Shown in pieces: positions 47,280 through 57,488 of a stretch of 64,000 nucleotides of DNA. Where the stretch lies: NCBI GenBank assembly GCA_034440635.1, contig JAOTON010000961.1:248001-312000 (forward strand), in the 5' to 3' direction. Position 1 is the stretch's first letter. Every line of letters starts with the position of its first letter. The stretch comes from Lepas anatifera. Lineage: Eukaryota > Arthropoda > Thecostraca > Lepadidae. The translations under genes were made by a program, and so were the position numbers. The notes under the pieces were generated by a model. It was not told where the DNA came from. It searched no databases and saw nothing but the letters and a program-made list of their open reading frames with translations.

Positions 47280-48910
47280 TGAATCCCTGGGGCAGCGGGC
47301 GGGCAGCACGGTGAGCAGCTCCTCATGAACACCGCGCTCTAATCACGCCGCGGCTGATGGGAGAAGAAAGGCTGGGGCCGGCGGCGGCGCCTCCGTGTCC
47401 GACAACAGCGGCCGGGTGGTGTCGCCAGCGACGCCGCCGCACCGGACCGCGCCGCATTGTTTGCATTAGGCGGCTGTCTGCCGCGCCGTTGTGCGGCGGA
47501 TCGGCAGCTCAGCGGGGAGCGGAGGTGCGTACGTGCGTCGCCTTGCACAGCGCAAGACGCACACGGCGATGGGAGACGATGAAATGTGGGAACGGCGGCC
47601 ACCCACCGCCGCCCCCGCCGGGTCCGAGCAGCGGAGGTGCCATTTCTCCGCCCAGCTGTCCATCAGCGGTGTCACCCCTCCTATACAACTGGTCGTGTCC
47701 AGCAAGGTCCTGACGGGCACTTGGGTTTTGAAGCTTCCAATCTTAATTGAGGCGTGAAAACATCGAAGCTGGCTATCCAGATAGGGTAAAACGTAGTTCC
47801 ACAGGCTTTCTCTCACCGGGTTCAGCTTTTGAGGAAGGCATGCAGGTCATGTTTCACGGTACCTGTTTTTTTTTTTTTTAGGAAAAATCGAATTTCGTGT
47901 AAGAGCGGCAATCAGCACTTGACGACCTCATTCGACAACTTTGCACCTGGGCTATCTTCCCTTAACCAAATTTTGTAGCCCGATTCTCATAGGCTCTCAA
48001 ATCTGTCAGGAAATCCTTCGTCTTTAGAACCGATCGAGTTGGATTAGCTCTAAAAGTACTAAAGAGCGTGCGGACCGGATCCGACATGCGATCCGCCGTA
48101 AGCCGAGCTAAGATGCCATATTATTTATTGAAGTGGTGCGGGTTAGTCTGGTAGAAAAGACCGGCAGCTCTAGCTGTCGCGTCTGATCTCCCGCGTCGCG
48201 CCACATTCTCTGTCTCAATGCCAGCGGTGGCGCATTGTGGCGCCGGCCGCGCCGCCGTTGGGCGGCACGCATGTGCGCCAACAGTCGCCCCAACAGTATT
48301 CACAGGTCCCATCACAAATTCAAATTCGAATAAACGCCCTCGGGGCGACTTCGGCCGGCCTCGTTTCCGACGGCCACAGAAGGCAGCAGTCGGCGGCGTT
48401 CCCCCGTCGCCAGAGGCGATATCACGCAGACGGGCTGACAAAGAGTGGCCGTGTCGCGGGCCACCACCGGCGGCGAGGTTCAAGGTAAGAGGCTGCCGCC
48501 AGTGCGGCACTGAGGGGAGGCGGCCGAGTCCTGCCCCGGGGCGTGCCAGCACCCCCGTCTGGCGGTTTCGCAACCCGGCGCGGCGGCGCGCGCACGTGCG
48601 CTGTCCTCCGCCGCGGGGCAGCACCGGCGGCAGCTGGCAACTGACGGTGGCGCTCTCTGTGGCGTGACCCGGCCGAATCTCGGTCACCGCACATGTGGCG
48701 GCCACCGGCGCACATCACATGGGACAGCCGGCCACCGCTGCAGTCTCTGCAACACCGCCAGCTGGCGCATGGCAGCCAGCCGTCAGCGGCAATCAGCGGA
48801 GTGCGTCGGTCACGTGGCACTCCGCAGATGGCGGGCGAGATTGCAGGCGGACGACCTCAGACGAACAAAGCTGGCACTCAGAGAGAGACCGAGTTTAAAC
48901 CGCGTGCTGG
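47280..48910. other. GC-rich region, two islands
   Basis: Islands at about 47280-47690 and 48160-48910, with frequent CGCCGC, GGCCGCC and CACGTG/GCACGTGC words and TTTAAA at 48894-48899. Frames up to 194 codons (minus, 48121-48705) overlap plus frames of 149 and 103 codons, and all translations are Arg/Pro/Ala-rich without a domain. T-run of 13 at about 47868-47880 between the islands. Promoter-like or chance-open GC DNA. Confidence 0.4.
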
Positions 48911-49126
48911 AGAGGCGCCGTGTAATTACAATAATTGCAAGGACATTTCATGCAAGCTGCACACTCGCAGGCTGAGGAAGCATTGAGGCAGAGGGACGGG
49001 ATTGCCCCACTGACCACATGCTATTACTCGACCTGTGAAAATTGCGAGTGGGCAAAGCAGGCTCGCGGTGTCGGACCACTTTGTGGCTTGATTAAGATGA
49101 TCCGAAAATTGAGTGTACGTAGTCAC

Positions 49127-50686
49127 CAGAGGTGGGACTTTCTAGGCCCAGGGGCGCGGGACTATAGCCCGGCCCAATCCCATGGGCTTTGTCCGGGCTC
49201 GAAGACCTGATCTGAGCCCGTTGCCGGGCTTATGCCGAGCTTCATCAGGGCTGGGCTTCAGTGTCGAGACCCAAATTTTTTGTATGATGAATAGAACGTC
49301 ATCAATCTAAGTTTACCTTTTTAATATTGGAGAGACAATATGATCCTATATTTTACCGACAGGTTTTACAGAATGAATGTAGGATTGTTGCAAGACATGG
49401 GCTTTAAGATTGATATCAATCAATCAAAAACGTGTTCTGGATTTATGTCTGTTACTGACCCCAGGCTCAACTAAGCAACTTAATGAAATTTGTATCAGAA
49501 TTGCATAACGCAAGGCTGATTCCCCAACGCAGACCAGTTGATGCCCCGAGATGAGAGGAATGTTCCCCGGAGGCAATTAGGTATAGCTTGTGGATCAGAA
49601 GCCTGAGCCCATAAGTCTTTATTTGTCAAATTCATGCGATAAAAATAAAGCATTTATCAGTGGATGTTATTTATAATCTGTACAGTACGTACCTGAACTG
49701 AATCAAATAGACAAACGAAATGTGAGAATTGAAGGGTAACCTGTCAGATTTCTGGTTCGATTCCATATCTATTTGCGCTATTGTAGATGTGCCGAAACAA
49801 GTTTTAATTCCGAAATTTGTTACTGCATTCTCTGTTCATGAAAATCATTGCAATTCACCGGTTTAGCTCCTGTCAGAAAATCATAATTTATAACGGTGCA
49901 ATTTTGGAGAGTATATCCTATTTAGCAGGCTTAATTTTGCCAGGAATATTATTGGCTGTCATGTGCTTACTAAGCTTGCATTTGGGGTGGCCAAAATTAT
50001 TAGGTGATGCTAGTCATTTTTGAAGTCAGCAAAGATGATAAACAACGTGTATTAACATGCAGGCTGCTTATTTTTTTCATTAAAGGTGGCCACCAGGCCC
50101 ACTGTATTAACAGGGTACCGGAGTGGCCTGGTGGCTTCAGTACCCTTCTTCAGATAGGATAGCACGGATTAACGTGGGCTCAATCCTCACATGCGGGAAA
50201 CCTCGTTCCATGTCCGATCTGACCCGGTGGAGAGGATCCTTAAACTCCTACACCAATACTCCTTGTAATTGGGTAAGTGACGCCGTTGGAAGTGACCCTA
50301 ATAAAATGAAATAAAATGTTCTATAATCAATATTGCATTTCATGCCCCATGCCTTTGCTTCTTTGAGGATGGTTGTCTGCTGATTTGTTGAAGACAGCTG
50401 AATCTACTTAATGCTGCTTGCACTTTTTTAATATCGCAGTTGGATGCAACAAACAAAATTAATAAAACTTCCTTGGCTTAAAACATTTATTTTATAGGCC
50501 CAACAACTACATATTGGCTTTATATAGCCATCTTGGGATATCTTATTGATTCTGATATTACTCCATTTCATGATTCCGGGCCTGATCAGGCTTATTGAGG
50601 ATTTTCCCTAAAAAACAGACTTGTGACGGGCGTCAGAAAACAGCATGAGGCCGAGCCTGCAAAATTACTGGAAACTCTCACCTCTA
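49127..50686. mobile_element. hAT-like element, 1.56 kb, non-autonomous
   Basis: Left end CAGAGGTGGGACTTTCTAGG; right end, minus strand, TAGAGGTGAGAGTTTCCAGT. Flanking 8-mers GTAGTCAC (49119-49126) and GTACTCGC (50687-50694) match at 6 of 8. Subterminal DNA is rich in GGGCTCGG/CCGAGCCC words, known from several hAT groups. AT-rich interior with no transposase; a SINE-like insert lies at 50100-50325. The patch at 22570-22810 carries similar words. Confidence 0.6.
50100..50325 (+). mobile_element. tRNA-related SINE candidate
   Basis: The head has an A-box-like TGGCCTGGTGG (50124-50134) and a B-box-like GGGCTCAATCCTC (50176-50188), about 50 bp apart as in tRNA-derived SINEs. The 3' end is an A-rich tail, AATAAAATGAAATAAAATG. 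Just upstream, GCCACCAGGCC is an inverted copy of GGCCTGGTGGC. It does not fold as a proper tRNA. Family not recognised; boundaries approximate. Confidence 0.55.
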
Positions 50687-50767
50687 GTACTCGCAGAAAT
50701 TGGGTGACCTAGTTTGCGAGAGCCGGTCGTGCGGCGCCGCACATGCGAGCTAAAAAACCTCGGAGAT

Positions 50768-51223
50768 TTAAAGGGAATGTGGCACCTTCACAACGTGATT
50801 TTAACTGAGAAAGCCAAGTTGTAAAGCAAGTCGGAAAACCTGGTATTCCATATTTCATTTGTCCTGGAACTCGATATTTCCGTAGAAAAAAGCTAAAACC
50901 TGCCAGACACTAGCCCCCTATCAGCCCGCCGCAGGGCGGCCATTGTTGTGAGCTGCTGGTGTGACGACATATGCTGACGTCGCGATGAGCATCAGCCAAT
51001 CAAAGCCCTTGAAGCATTTCAAGTATGGTAGTGGTTGCCAGATCGTGACATCATCCACAGGCTGATATTTTTTTTTTCCTGGAGGAGTATTTTTAAAAAC
51101 AAAATATTGGGCTTATTGTACATTTTTTCAGAGAAATCATGAATGGTTTCATTATTCTTGGCTAAAAGTACACCTAATTTCACTAAACTCCAGGATTCGA
51201 CCAAGGTGCCACATTCCCTTTAA
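50768..51223. mobile_element. 456-bp TTAA MITE with perfect 17-bp ends
   Basis: TTAA at 50768-50771 and 51220-51223. The left end AGGGAATGTGGCACCTT (50772-50788) and right end AAGGTGCCACATTCCCT (51203-51219) are exact reverse complements. AT-rich interior without coding. The TTAA target points to a piggyBac or Kolobok helper. The ends differ from families A and B and from the local piggyBac. Confidence 0.92.
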
Positions 51224-51618
51224 CTAGCCAGTCAGCCAACACCCATCGACGTGCCATCGACGTTTTGATTAGTCTGGGAGCGAGGCGGTTTCTTTTGTTA
51301 TTGTTTTCATTTGATACACTGTGCAAGGTATATATGTTATCGACTATTGCAGTGGTCTACTAAAATCATATTATGTTAAAGTCTGTATTCAAAACCGCGA
51401 TCCAAAGAAGCCCATCTACCTGCTTGAATTGGAAACAACCAAGAGGAGCCCGTATGAATCTCAGGCCTAAGGTACAGAAAAGGAAACAAAGGTGGAAAAC
51501 TTTTCACAAACTCGTCTCCTGGTTTCGCATGACATATGCACATATGTGCGTATTTCCATCCACCTCGTTTTGCGAAGCCTCGTTCGCAAAACCTTCGCAG
51601 ACAATGCCTTATCCGGCC
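51224..51618. other. short flank of the 53-bp array
   Basis: Contains a 9-bp stem hairpin TTTTGCGAA/TTCGCAAAA at 51568-51591 and CATATGCACATATG nearby. An open frame from 51373 runs into the array; no domain is seen in its first 80 codons. Confidence 0.5.
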
Positions 51619-52095
51619 GTGCGACAGGCTCCGTCGTGTACGGGCCCTCCGTCGACTGCCGTCCGGCCCGTGTGCGACGGGCTCCGTCGTGTACGGGCCC
51701 TCCGTCGACTGCCGTCCGGCCCGTGTGCGACGGGCTCCGTCGTGTACGGGCCCTCCGTCGACTGCCGTCCGGCCCGTGTGCGACGGGCTCCGTCGTGTAC
51801 GGGCCCTCCGTGAACTGCCGTCCGGTCCGTGTGCGACAGGCTCCGTCGTGTACGGGCCCTCCGTCAACTGCCGTCCGGTCCGTGTGCGACAGGCTCCGTC
51901 GTGTACGGGCCCTCCGTCGACTGCCGTCCGGCCCGTGTGCGACGGGCTCCGTCGTGTACGGGCCCTCCGTCGACTGCCGTCCGGTCCGTGTGCGACAGGC
52001 TCCGTCGTGTACGGGCCCTCCGTCAACTGCCGTCCGGCCCGTGTGCGACGGGCTCCGTCGTGTACGGGCCCTCCGTCAACTGCCGTTGTTCGGCG
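51619..52095. repeat. 53-bp minisatellite, nine units
   Basis: Unit starts GTGCGACGGGCTCCGTCGTG and continues with TACGGGCCCTCCGTCGACTG. Starts at 51619, 51672, 51725, 51778, 51831, 51884, 51937, 51990 and 52043, exactly 53 bp apart. Variants are CAGG/CGGG, CGACTG/CAACTG (once GAACTG) and GGCCCG/GGTCCG. Units are nearly identical. Because 53 is not a multiple of 3, each frame cycles through all three translations, giving a 53-residue super-repeat; the frames run up to 271 codons. Confidence 0.97.
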
Positions 52096-54841
52096 CCGTC
52101 AGGAATTCCTCAGGACAGCAGCTGGTCCTTCAGCGAAGTCGGCAGTTTCCAGCCAGCTGGATCTGGACAGAACGGCGCAGTCCAGTCCGCTTCGCTTCAG
52201 ATGTTCATGGGGGTGTTCAAGACCCCCAGTCCAGGTGTTCACTTCCGAGCCCGATGCCACGTTGCAGCGCAACAGTCTAACAAAGCCAGATCATCGTTAC
52301 GCAGGGCTGCGCAGGCTTCCAAGTGTTTCAATTTCAGCCAAATTGACATAAAACCAAAAGCCGTGGTTCAGAGCGTGAACATGCGGCAACAATAAACCTA
52401 CAAATGATAAACAAACAGCGATTTCCCGGACATCGATTTCAACTCCACCGTTTAAGGGGCCTTAGCCATGGGACCCGTCGTGATGTCATGACAGACTTGC
52501 CAGCAGCTAGTCTCTGTCAATGGCTGCAGGCAGTCAGGGGCACGAAAACGCACGCCGTGTCCTGGGAGCCGAACTCACGTTCCACGCCATCCCGGCAAGA
52601 CATCGGTAGCTACTTCAGCTGTCCGTCCCGGTACCTCGTGCCTCAATCGACGCACACACCAGTTGAGAGGTCTGGGGATTGCTTTATCCTTTTCCGGAGA
52701 GGATATTGGGATAACACTTGAACCCGAGCTGTGACTTAAAAAAGCTGGAGACTGACTATGATTTAGGAATACCGCGCCTTAGAATGCTGCAGAAATTACA
52801 TTAAATACTTAAAGCACATGTTACAAACGATAAATTATTGCTTAACACCGTCACACACAAAACATCCAAGGCGCAATATGTACGCACATTTCATCATGCA
52901 CTGTGAGGGGCGCTCCGTCATTTGCAGCATATTCGTAACACTGGATCTATTTGGACACGCTGGCATTTCCGATGGTCCACCTGCGTTACCATTAGTGATG
53001 CCAGAATTCTGGCATAATCGCACCACGTTTTTTCACTCCGTTTCGGTAACGTTCGTACCAGCCTGCAAAGTCCGCTTCGTTCTCTTTGTATAACACTGGC
53101 GTTGTGTTCACAATTTTCCAAAATACGAAGCTTGGCTAAGAAAAAAACATTGAAGAAGGGACTAGGATACCGCACACTTATTGCCGGCATCAACACCGGA
53201 GCAATACGCTGAGGTCGGGGCCACGAGCGTCGTGGGAACCGAGCGGGAGGGACAGAAGGGTCGCACTTCCCACCTGGCCCTCAGGGCAGGGCCGGAAATG
53301 AAGACCGGTGCTCGTTACCTGGCCCGCTTCTTAAGCGGCTCCGGAAACGGCCCGGCTGTGGATCGCGGGGGCCGTAGAAGGGGCGACGCTCTGCAGCCGT
53401 ACTTATTGCACGCTGGCCATGTTCGGGGCGGGGCAGCGAGGCCAGGCGAGAAGACGTCCGGAGCCGCTGTCCATCTGTGGAAACGCCGCTCCGCGTGCCA
53501 CCAGGCGGCCGGCGCGGGCCCGGCACGGGACAAAGACCAGCGGCGGCAACTTCGGCCTCATGTGGGTGCACTCAGCCCTCCGACCGCTCAGTTCAAACGG
53601 ACATAATTCGGGACTATTGGAAATGGCAGGCAGGTACAAACGACAGATGTGTCCATGAGAATGCTGGACGCATTATGAGCGTTTAGTTCATGCCAGATTT
53701 GCTTTGGTCTGGTTTTCGTTTGTTGGCTGCCTCGTTGGTATTGTTAACCTCAATAAAGAAGCAAATATACTCGTGTGTGGCTCATTCACGCGGAAGCGTT
53801 AGCTAAACGGCGGCTCAGCACGATACAGTACCAGAAACGCCTGCGTTCCAGAGCCGCCGCGCGTGAAAACGCACTGAAGACGCAGCCCAAATTCCTGCTG
53901 ACAAAGCGGAAGAGCGCATCACACGTCTCCCAGAACGCCGCCGGGGCGCCGAAACGGCGTGTCAATCCGGGAAAACACGCCGGTCATCGTGACTAGTCGT
54001 TTTGGGGACCTCCAAACCGACCACGCCGCCCACGTATATCACATTCAGAGAGTTGTAATATCTTCATCATTTTCGCATGTTTCAGACCAGACAACATTTG
54101 GAACAAGCGGTGTTAGGGCCTAAAATCTGTACCCTTGCCATGCTTTGCACACGGTGATAAAGCACTATATGGAGACAAAGAGGGTCTCATGGCATATTAG
54201 TTCCAATTTCACTAAAAAATGAAACGCACTGGTAATAATAAAAAATTTATCACATTTCGTGAGGTCGGAAACAATGACAGCAGCGTCAATTTCTTTCGCA
54301 GACTAAAGAGACAAGACATTGGAGAAACTTAGTAGGCAAACAGCCGTACCATGATCATCAGAATGGGAGAGGGGGAAGCCTGGGCCCACTGAAAAAAATG
54401 AACAGATCTGAATATTTTGCAGACAGCTCAGGCAGAAGTTAACAGCGATTCAAGATCCGAAGAGTTTTTGGTTTTACACCGAGAAGATGGGGGTGGGGGG
54501 GGTCAAGATTCACTGAGCGCCCTATCTTCTTTACCCAAGGCGACAATCAAAATCGACGGTAGAGATCATTGGCTGCAGAGCCCTCCAGCGAACTAACATT
54601 CCACAACTCCGTCCCTCGGGTTCTCCTCGAGATCCTGAGTGCTCGTGATCCTCTTGGTAAACAGGGCACCGTTACCCCTTTTCCAGTGGATCATTTGTCA
54701 CGCTCAGATGAGCCGCCGTATCTTTCTCCAGGTAATCGACATGGTGACTCAGAACCGTCGGGCCCTCCTGTGTGGAGGAAAGGTCAGAAACCCACCCTTT
54801 GAGAACGAAGCTCCGGGGAAAGCACGACTTGATTTACTGCA
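52096..54841. other. unassigned stretch with GC-rich island and a poly(A)-signal context
   Basis: 52096-52395 stays open in all three plus frames after the array, with no domain. 53180-53620 is GC-rich, with a 141-codon plus frame and several minus frames, none recognised. AATAAA at about 53752 is followed by a GT-rich CGTGTGTGG, as at a 3' end, but no upstream gene can be tied to it. A G-run, GGGGGTGGGGGGGG, lies near 54488. Confidence 0.4.
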
Positions 54842-55330
54842 TTGAAAGGACTCGGGCACTTTGGTCCAATTTCAGACTGGAGTGGTTTTAGGGGAATCTC
54901 ATATACAAAATAATGAAGTCAGCATTATATTTGCTGAAAAATGGATGAAAAGCCAAGTATTTCGTCTTACTTTTATTTTCCTAGCGCCAACAAGTCTACA
55001 CACATCCGCGTGCCGTCATGATCCGGTAACGATTTGTTCCGGATTGAACTTCTTTATTTACGCAACAAATGAATACGAATACAAATCGAGCGCCTTTGGC
55101 CAAAAGAGGATTAAGATCCAAAGTGACACTTGTAAATTTCTGTTATTTTTATTGATATATTAGAACATAAAGAAAACAAAACACGTTTCAAACTAGTCAT
55201 ACTGAAGAAAACTATACGAATTTACAGCCGTCAGTACCAAAGTCATGTTTAGCACTTCGGTTTAGCACCAACCAGGCCAGGTTCAGTGACTTCACCTTCA
55301 AAATATCTCAAGTGCCACCAGACAGAATAC
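54842..55330. mobile_element. diverged copy 2 of the 7.7-kb repeat
   Basis: Begins TTGAAAGGACTCGGGCACTT, matching TTAAAGGGATCATGATACAT at 7745, and shares AATAATGAA, GCTGAAAAATGG, CCAAAGTGACACTT and ATGTTTAGCA in order. The TTAA has become TTGA. The right end is not resolved and appears to abut the next AGGTCA-type fragment. Confidence 0.6.
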
Positions 55331-55339
55331 GTTTAATCT

Positions 55340-55980
55340 ATTGATCGAAGATGCACATCACATAATGGGCCCAAAGAGTACCACAAGTTACAGGTACCAC
55401 AGTAACAGGATTTTTATATATCAATGACCTAGGGTCAGGTACGGGTACCTCTCATTACCTCAATTGCAAGGGCAAAACTGGAAATGGCCAAAAGGGGCCC
55501 AATTTCTGTATAGATACGATTGAGAATAGCTTTCTATTCTAACTATCGTGTTACTATGGACCATTGCCCGGAATCAAGTCATAATTTTGACCAGTGACCT
55601 CGCAGAGGCTATCTGCGACTACTTGAATCGATTTTTTTCCGACTTTGCTCATAAGGAAAATATATAAGAGCTTCCGTTTTGATATCATAGAAATTTTTTT
55701 CAGTTCAAATTAATTGATCTGCACACCGACCATTTTAGATCAGATGGTGACCTTGATCCGATTTTGAATCAGAGTTGCCCACAATTATTCAATTGTTATT
55801 TTGATCTACTATGGTCATGTTGTATCATTAGACTTTCCGTAACACAAGCAACCGAATGATGCTTAAAAATCGGCTATTACGCACGCCAGTCAGATACTAG
55901 AACTAACAAGACAGATGCTAGAGCAAAGAGGCAAGAAAGCTAAGCTGTCATATTTGTTGACCTGTCATGACCTTCATATA
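55340..55980 (+). mobile_element. old fragment related to family A
   Basis: CATCACATAATGGGCCCAAA and ATATCAATGACCTAGGGTCA then GGTACGGGTACCTCTC correspond to family A's CATAATGGCCCCACC, GATATCGATGACCTAAGGTC and AGGTACGAGGCATGACCTCTC in the same order and spacing. Terminal repeats are not recognisable. A few TGACCT/AGGTCA hexamers remain. Confidence 0.55.
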
Positions 55981-56520
55981 GACCCGAGCCAAAAAGAAGC
56001 TCATATAGTTTGGAAATATTTATCATGAGCTTCTACCACCATTCACGTTTATTTGCTATCCTGCACAAGAGCCTAAATCCAGGAGGTCCTCATGGGAAAC
56101 CTCCCACTGGGCCGAAGACCGATCAGTGGAGCTTCGGGGCGAGGATTATGTGCCTTGCTACAAATATGCCCAAAAAAGGATAAAACTATTTTATCTGAAA
56201 TGTCTACCAGGCATCAGAATCCACCGCATTTTTATTCAGCTTTTTTGGGGGATTAGAAACTGAGCTGCGGGCAGCATGCTGTACGCGATGCTTTTGTCGC
56301 CCTTGAGCTCAGGGCAGAATGCATAATACAAAATGATATGTGCTCGATACCAAAATACAATGTACCTGGTAGCTTGTTCTTGGTAAAACCTTTTGGATGC
56401 ACGAAAAGTTCATTATATATAAAAAGGAGGATATTCGGCCTTTCGTAGTATTCGCCACTTTTCACCGGATTTCACCGGCAGGCGGCCGAAACCCCCTTTG
56501 AGGAGAATGATGTACCCCGA
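55981..56520. other. unassigned stretch
   Basis: No gene recognised. GGAGGTCCTCATGGGAAACC then TCCCACTGGG near 56080 contains short inverted words, but no element ends. Confidence 0.45.
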
Positions 56521-57488
56521 TTAACCCTCGCCCACGGGGGCCATCGATGGCCCCCTAGGTTTTTCAAGATAGCAGAAAACGACGAACCGCGCACCGCGGT
56601 TAGGGCTCTATCTCTCACCTATCATTTTCGCACTATCCGAAATTTTTACCCGGGTCACCCAGGTCGGTCACCGGCGGGTCAACCATGGTCACCTACTTCA
56701 ACTTTGAAGCTCCATAAGAACTACATTTCATAGTTGATCGATTTGAAACTTGCTACACTTTATGACCCTTCCGGTCTACGACGTGTATATCCGAAATTTT
56801 CAATTTCATGACCTGAGGTCAGTCACGAGGCGACCTCTCCCATTGAAAAGCATGAGAAAAGCTGTCTCATGATCTAAAGCCACACAAATGATTGCAAATA
56901 CTCAGACTGCTCAGAACAGCGTTTTTGGACACCCTTTCACGGATTCCAGGGGTCATATTTGCCCTTTGACTTTTCCAAGGTCATCCAAGGTCACCAGGGG
57001 TCAGGTATTTTGACAATACCTTTAGACCTAATTAAGCTAGAGCGCTAAAACAAACACCATCGTATTTGCCTCGTCACTGGCTTTCATTTGATATACAACA
57101 AGGTCACTTTCTGACCTTGCATGACTCAGGTCATATTAGGTCACGAGGTGACCTCTGAGGTCAAACCACCTGCCGAGGTCTTTACGTTCCACATAGCGAA
57201 AAGGTCGGACAATTTGCTAGCAAATGTACTTAACCAGATCTCAATATCTCTAATCGAATAGGAGTTATGCCCAGTTTTCTTACGCATTGCATATTTGGTG
57301 AAAATCTGACCTTTCTTGACCTCTGAGGTCAAACCATTGACCTGAGCGCTTAAACATGCAGTAATTTCTTAAGAATTCAGGAGTTTTCTAATGATTTTGC
57401 AGATTTGCGCTAACCCCATATTTTCGGAGTTGAGGGGGCCATCATGGTCCCCGGTGGGGCGATGTGGCGCCGGACCCCGTGCGGTTAA
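56521..57488 (+). mobile_element. family B TTAA element, copy 5 (most decayed)
   Basis: TTAA at 56521-56524 and 57485-57488. The left end keeps TTAACCCTCGCCCACGGGGG and the palindrome GGGGGCCATCGATGGCCCCC; the right palindrome is damaged (GGGGGCCATCATGGTCCCC) and the outer repeat is shortened. Many small deletions bring it to 968 bp. The interior hexamer order is still readable. Confidence 0.93.

Noticed and set aside
48121..48820. 194- and 132-codon minus frames in the 48-kb GC island
   Set aside because: Arg/Pro/Ala low-complexity translations overlapping equally long plus frames; no start context or motif favours any of them.
49741..49790. tRNA gene suggested by TGGTTCGATTCC
   Set aside because: No A-box at the right distance and no acceptor or anticodon stems around it.
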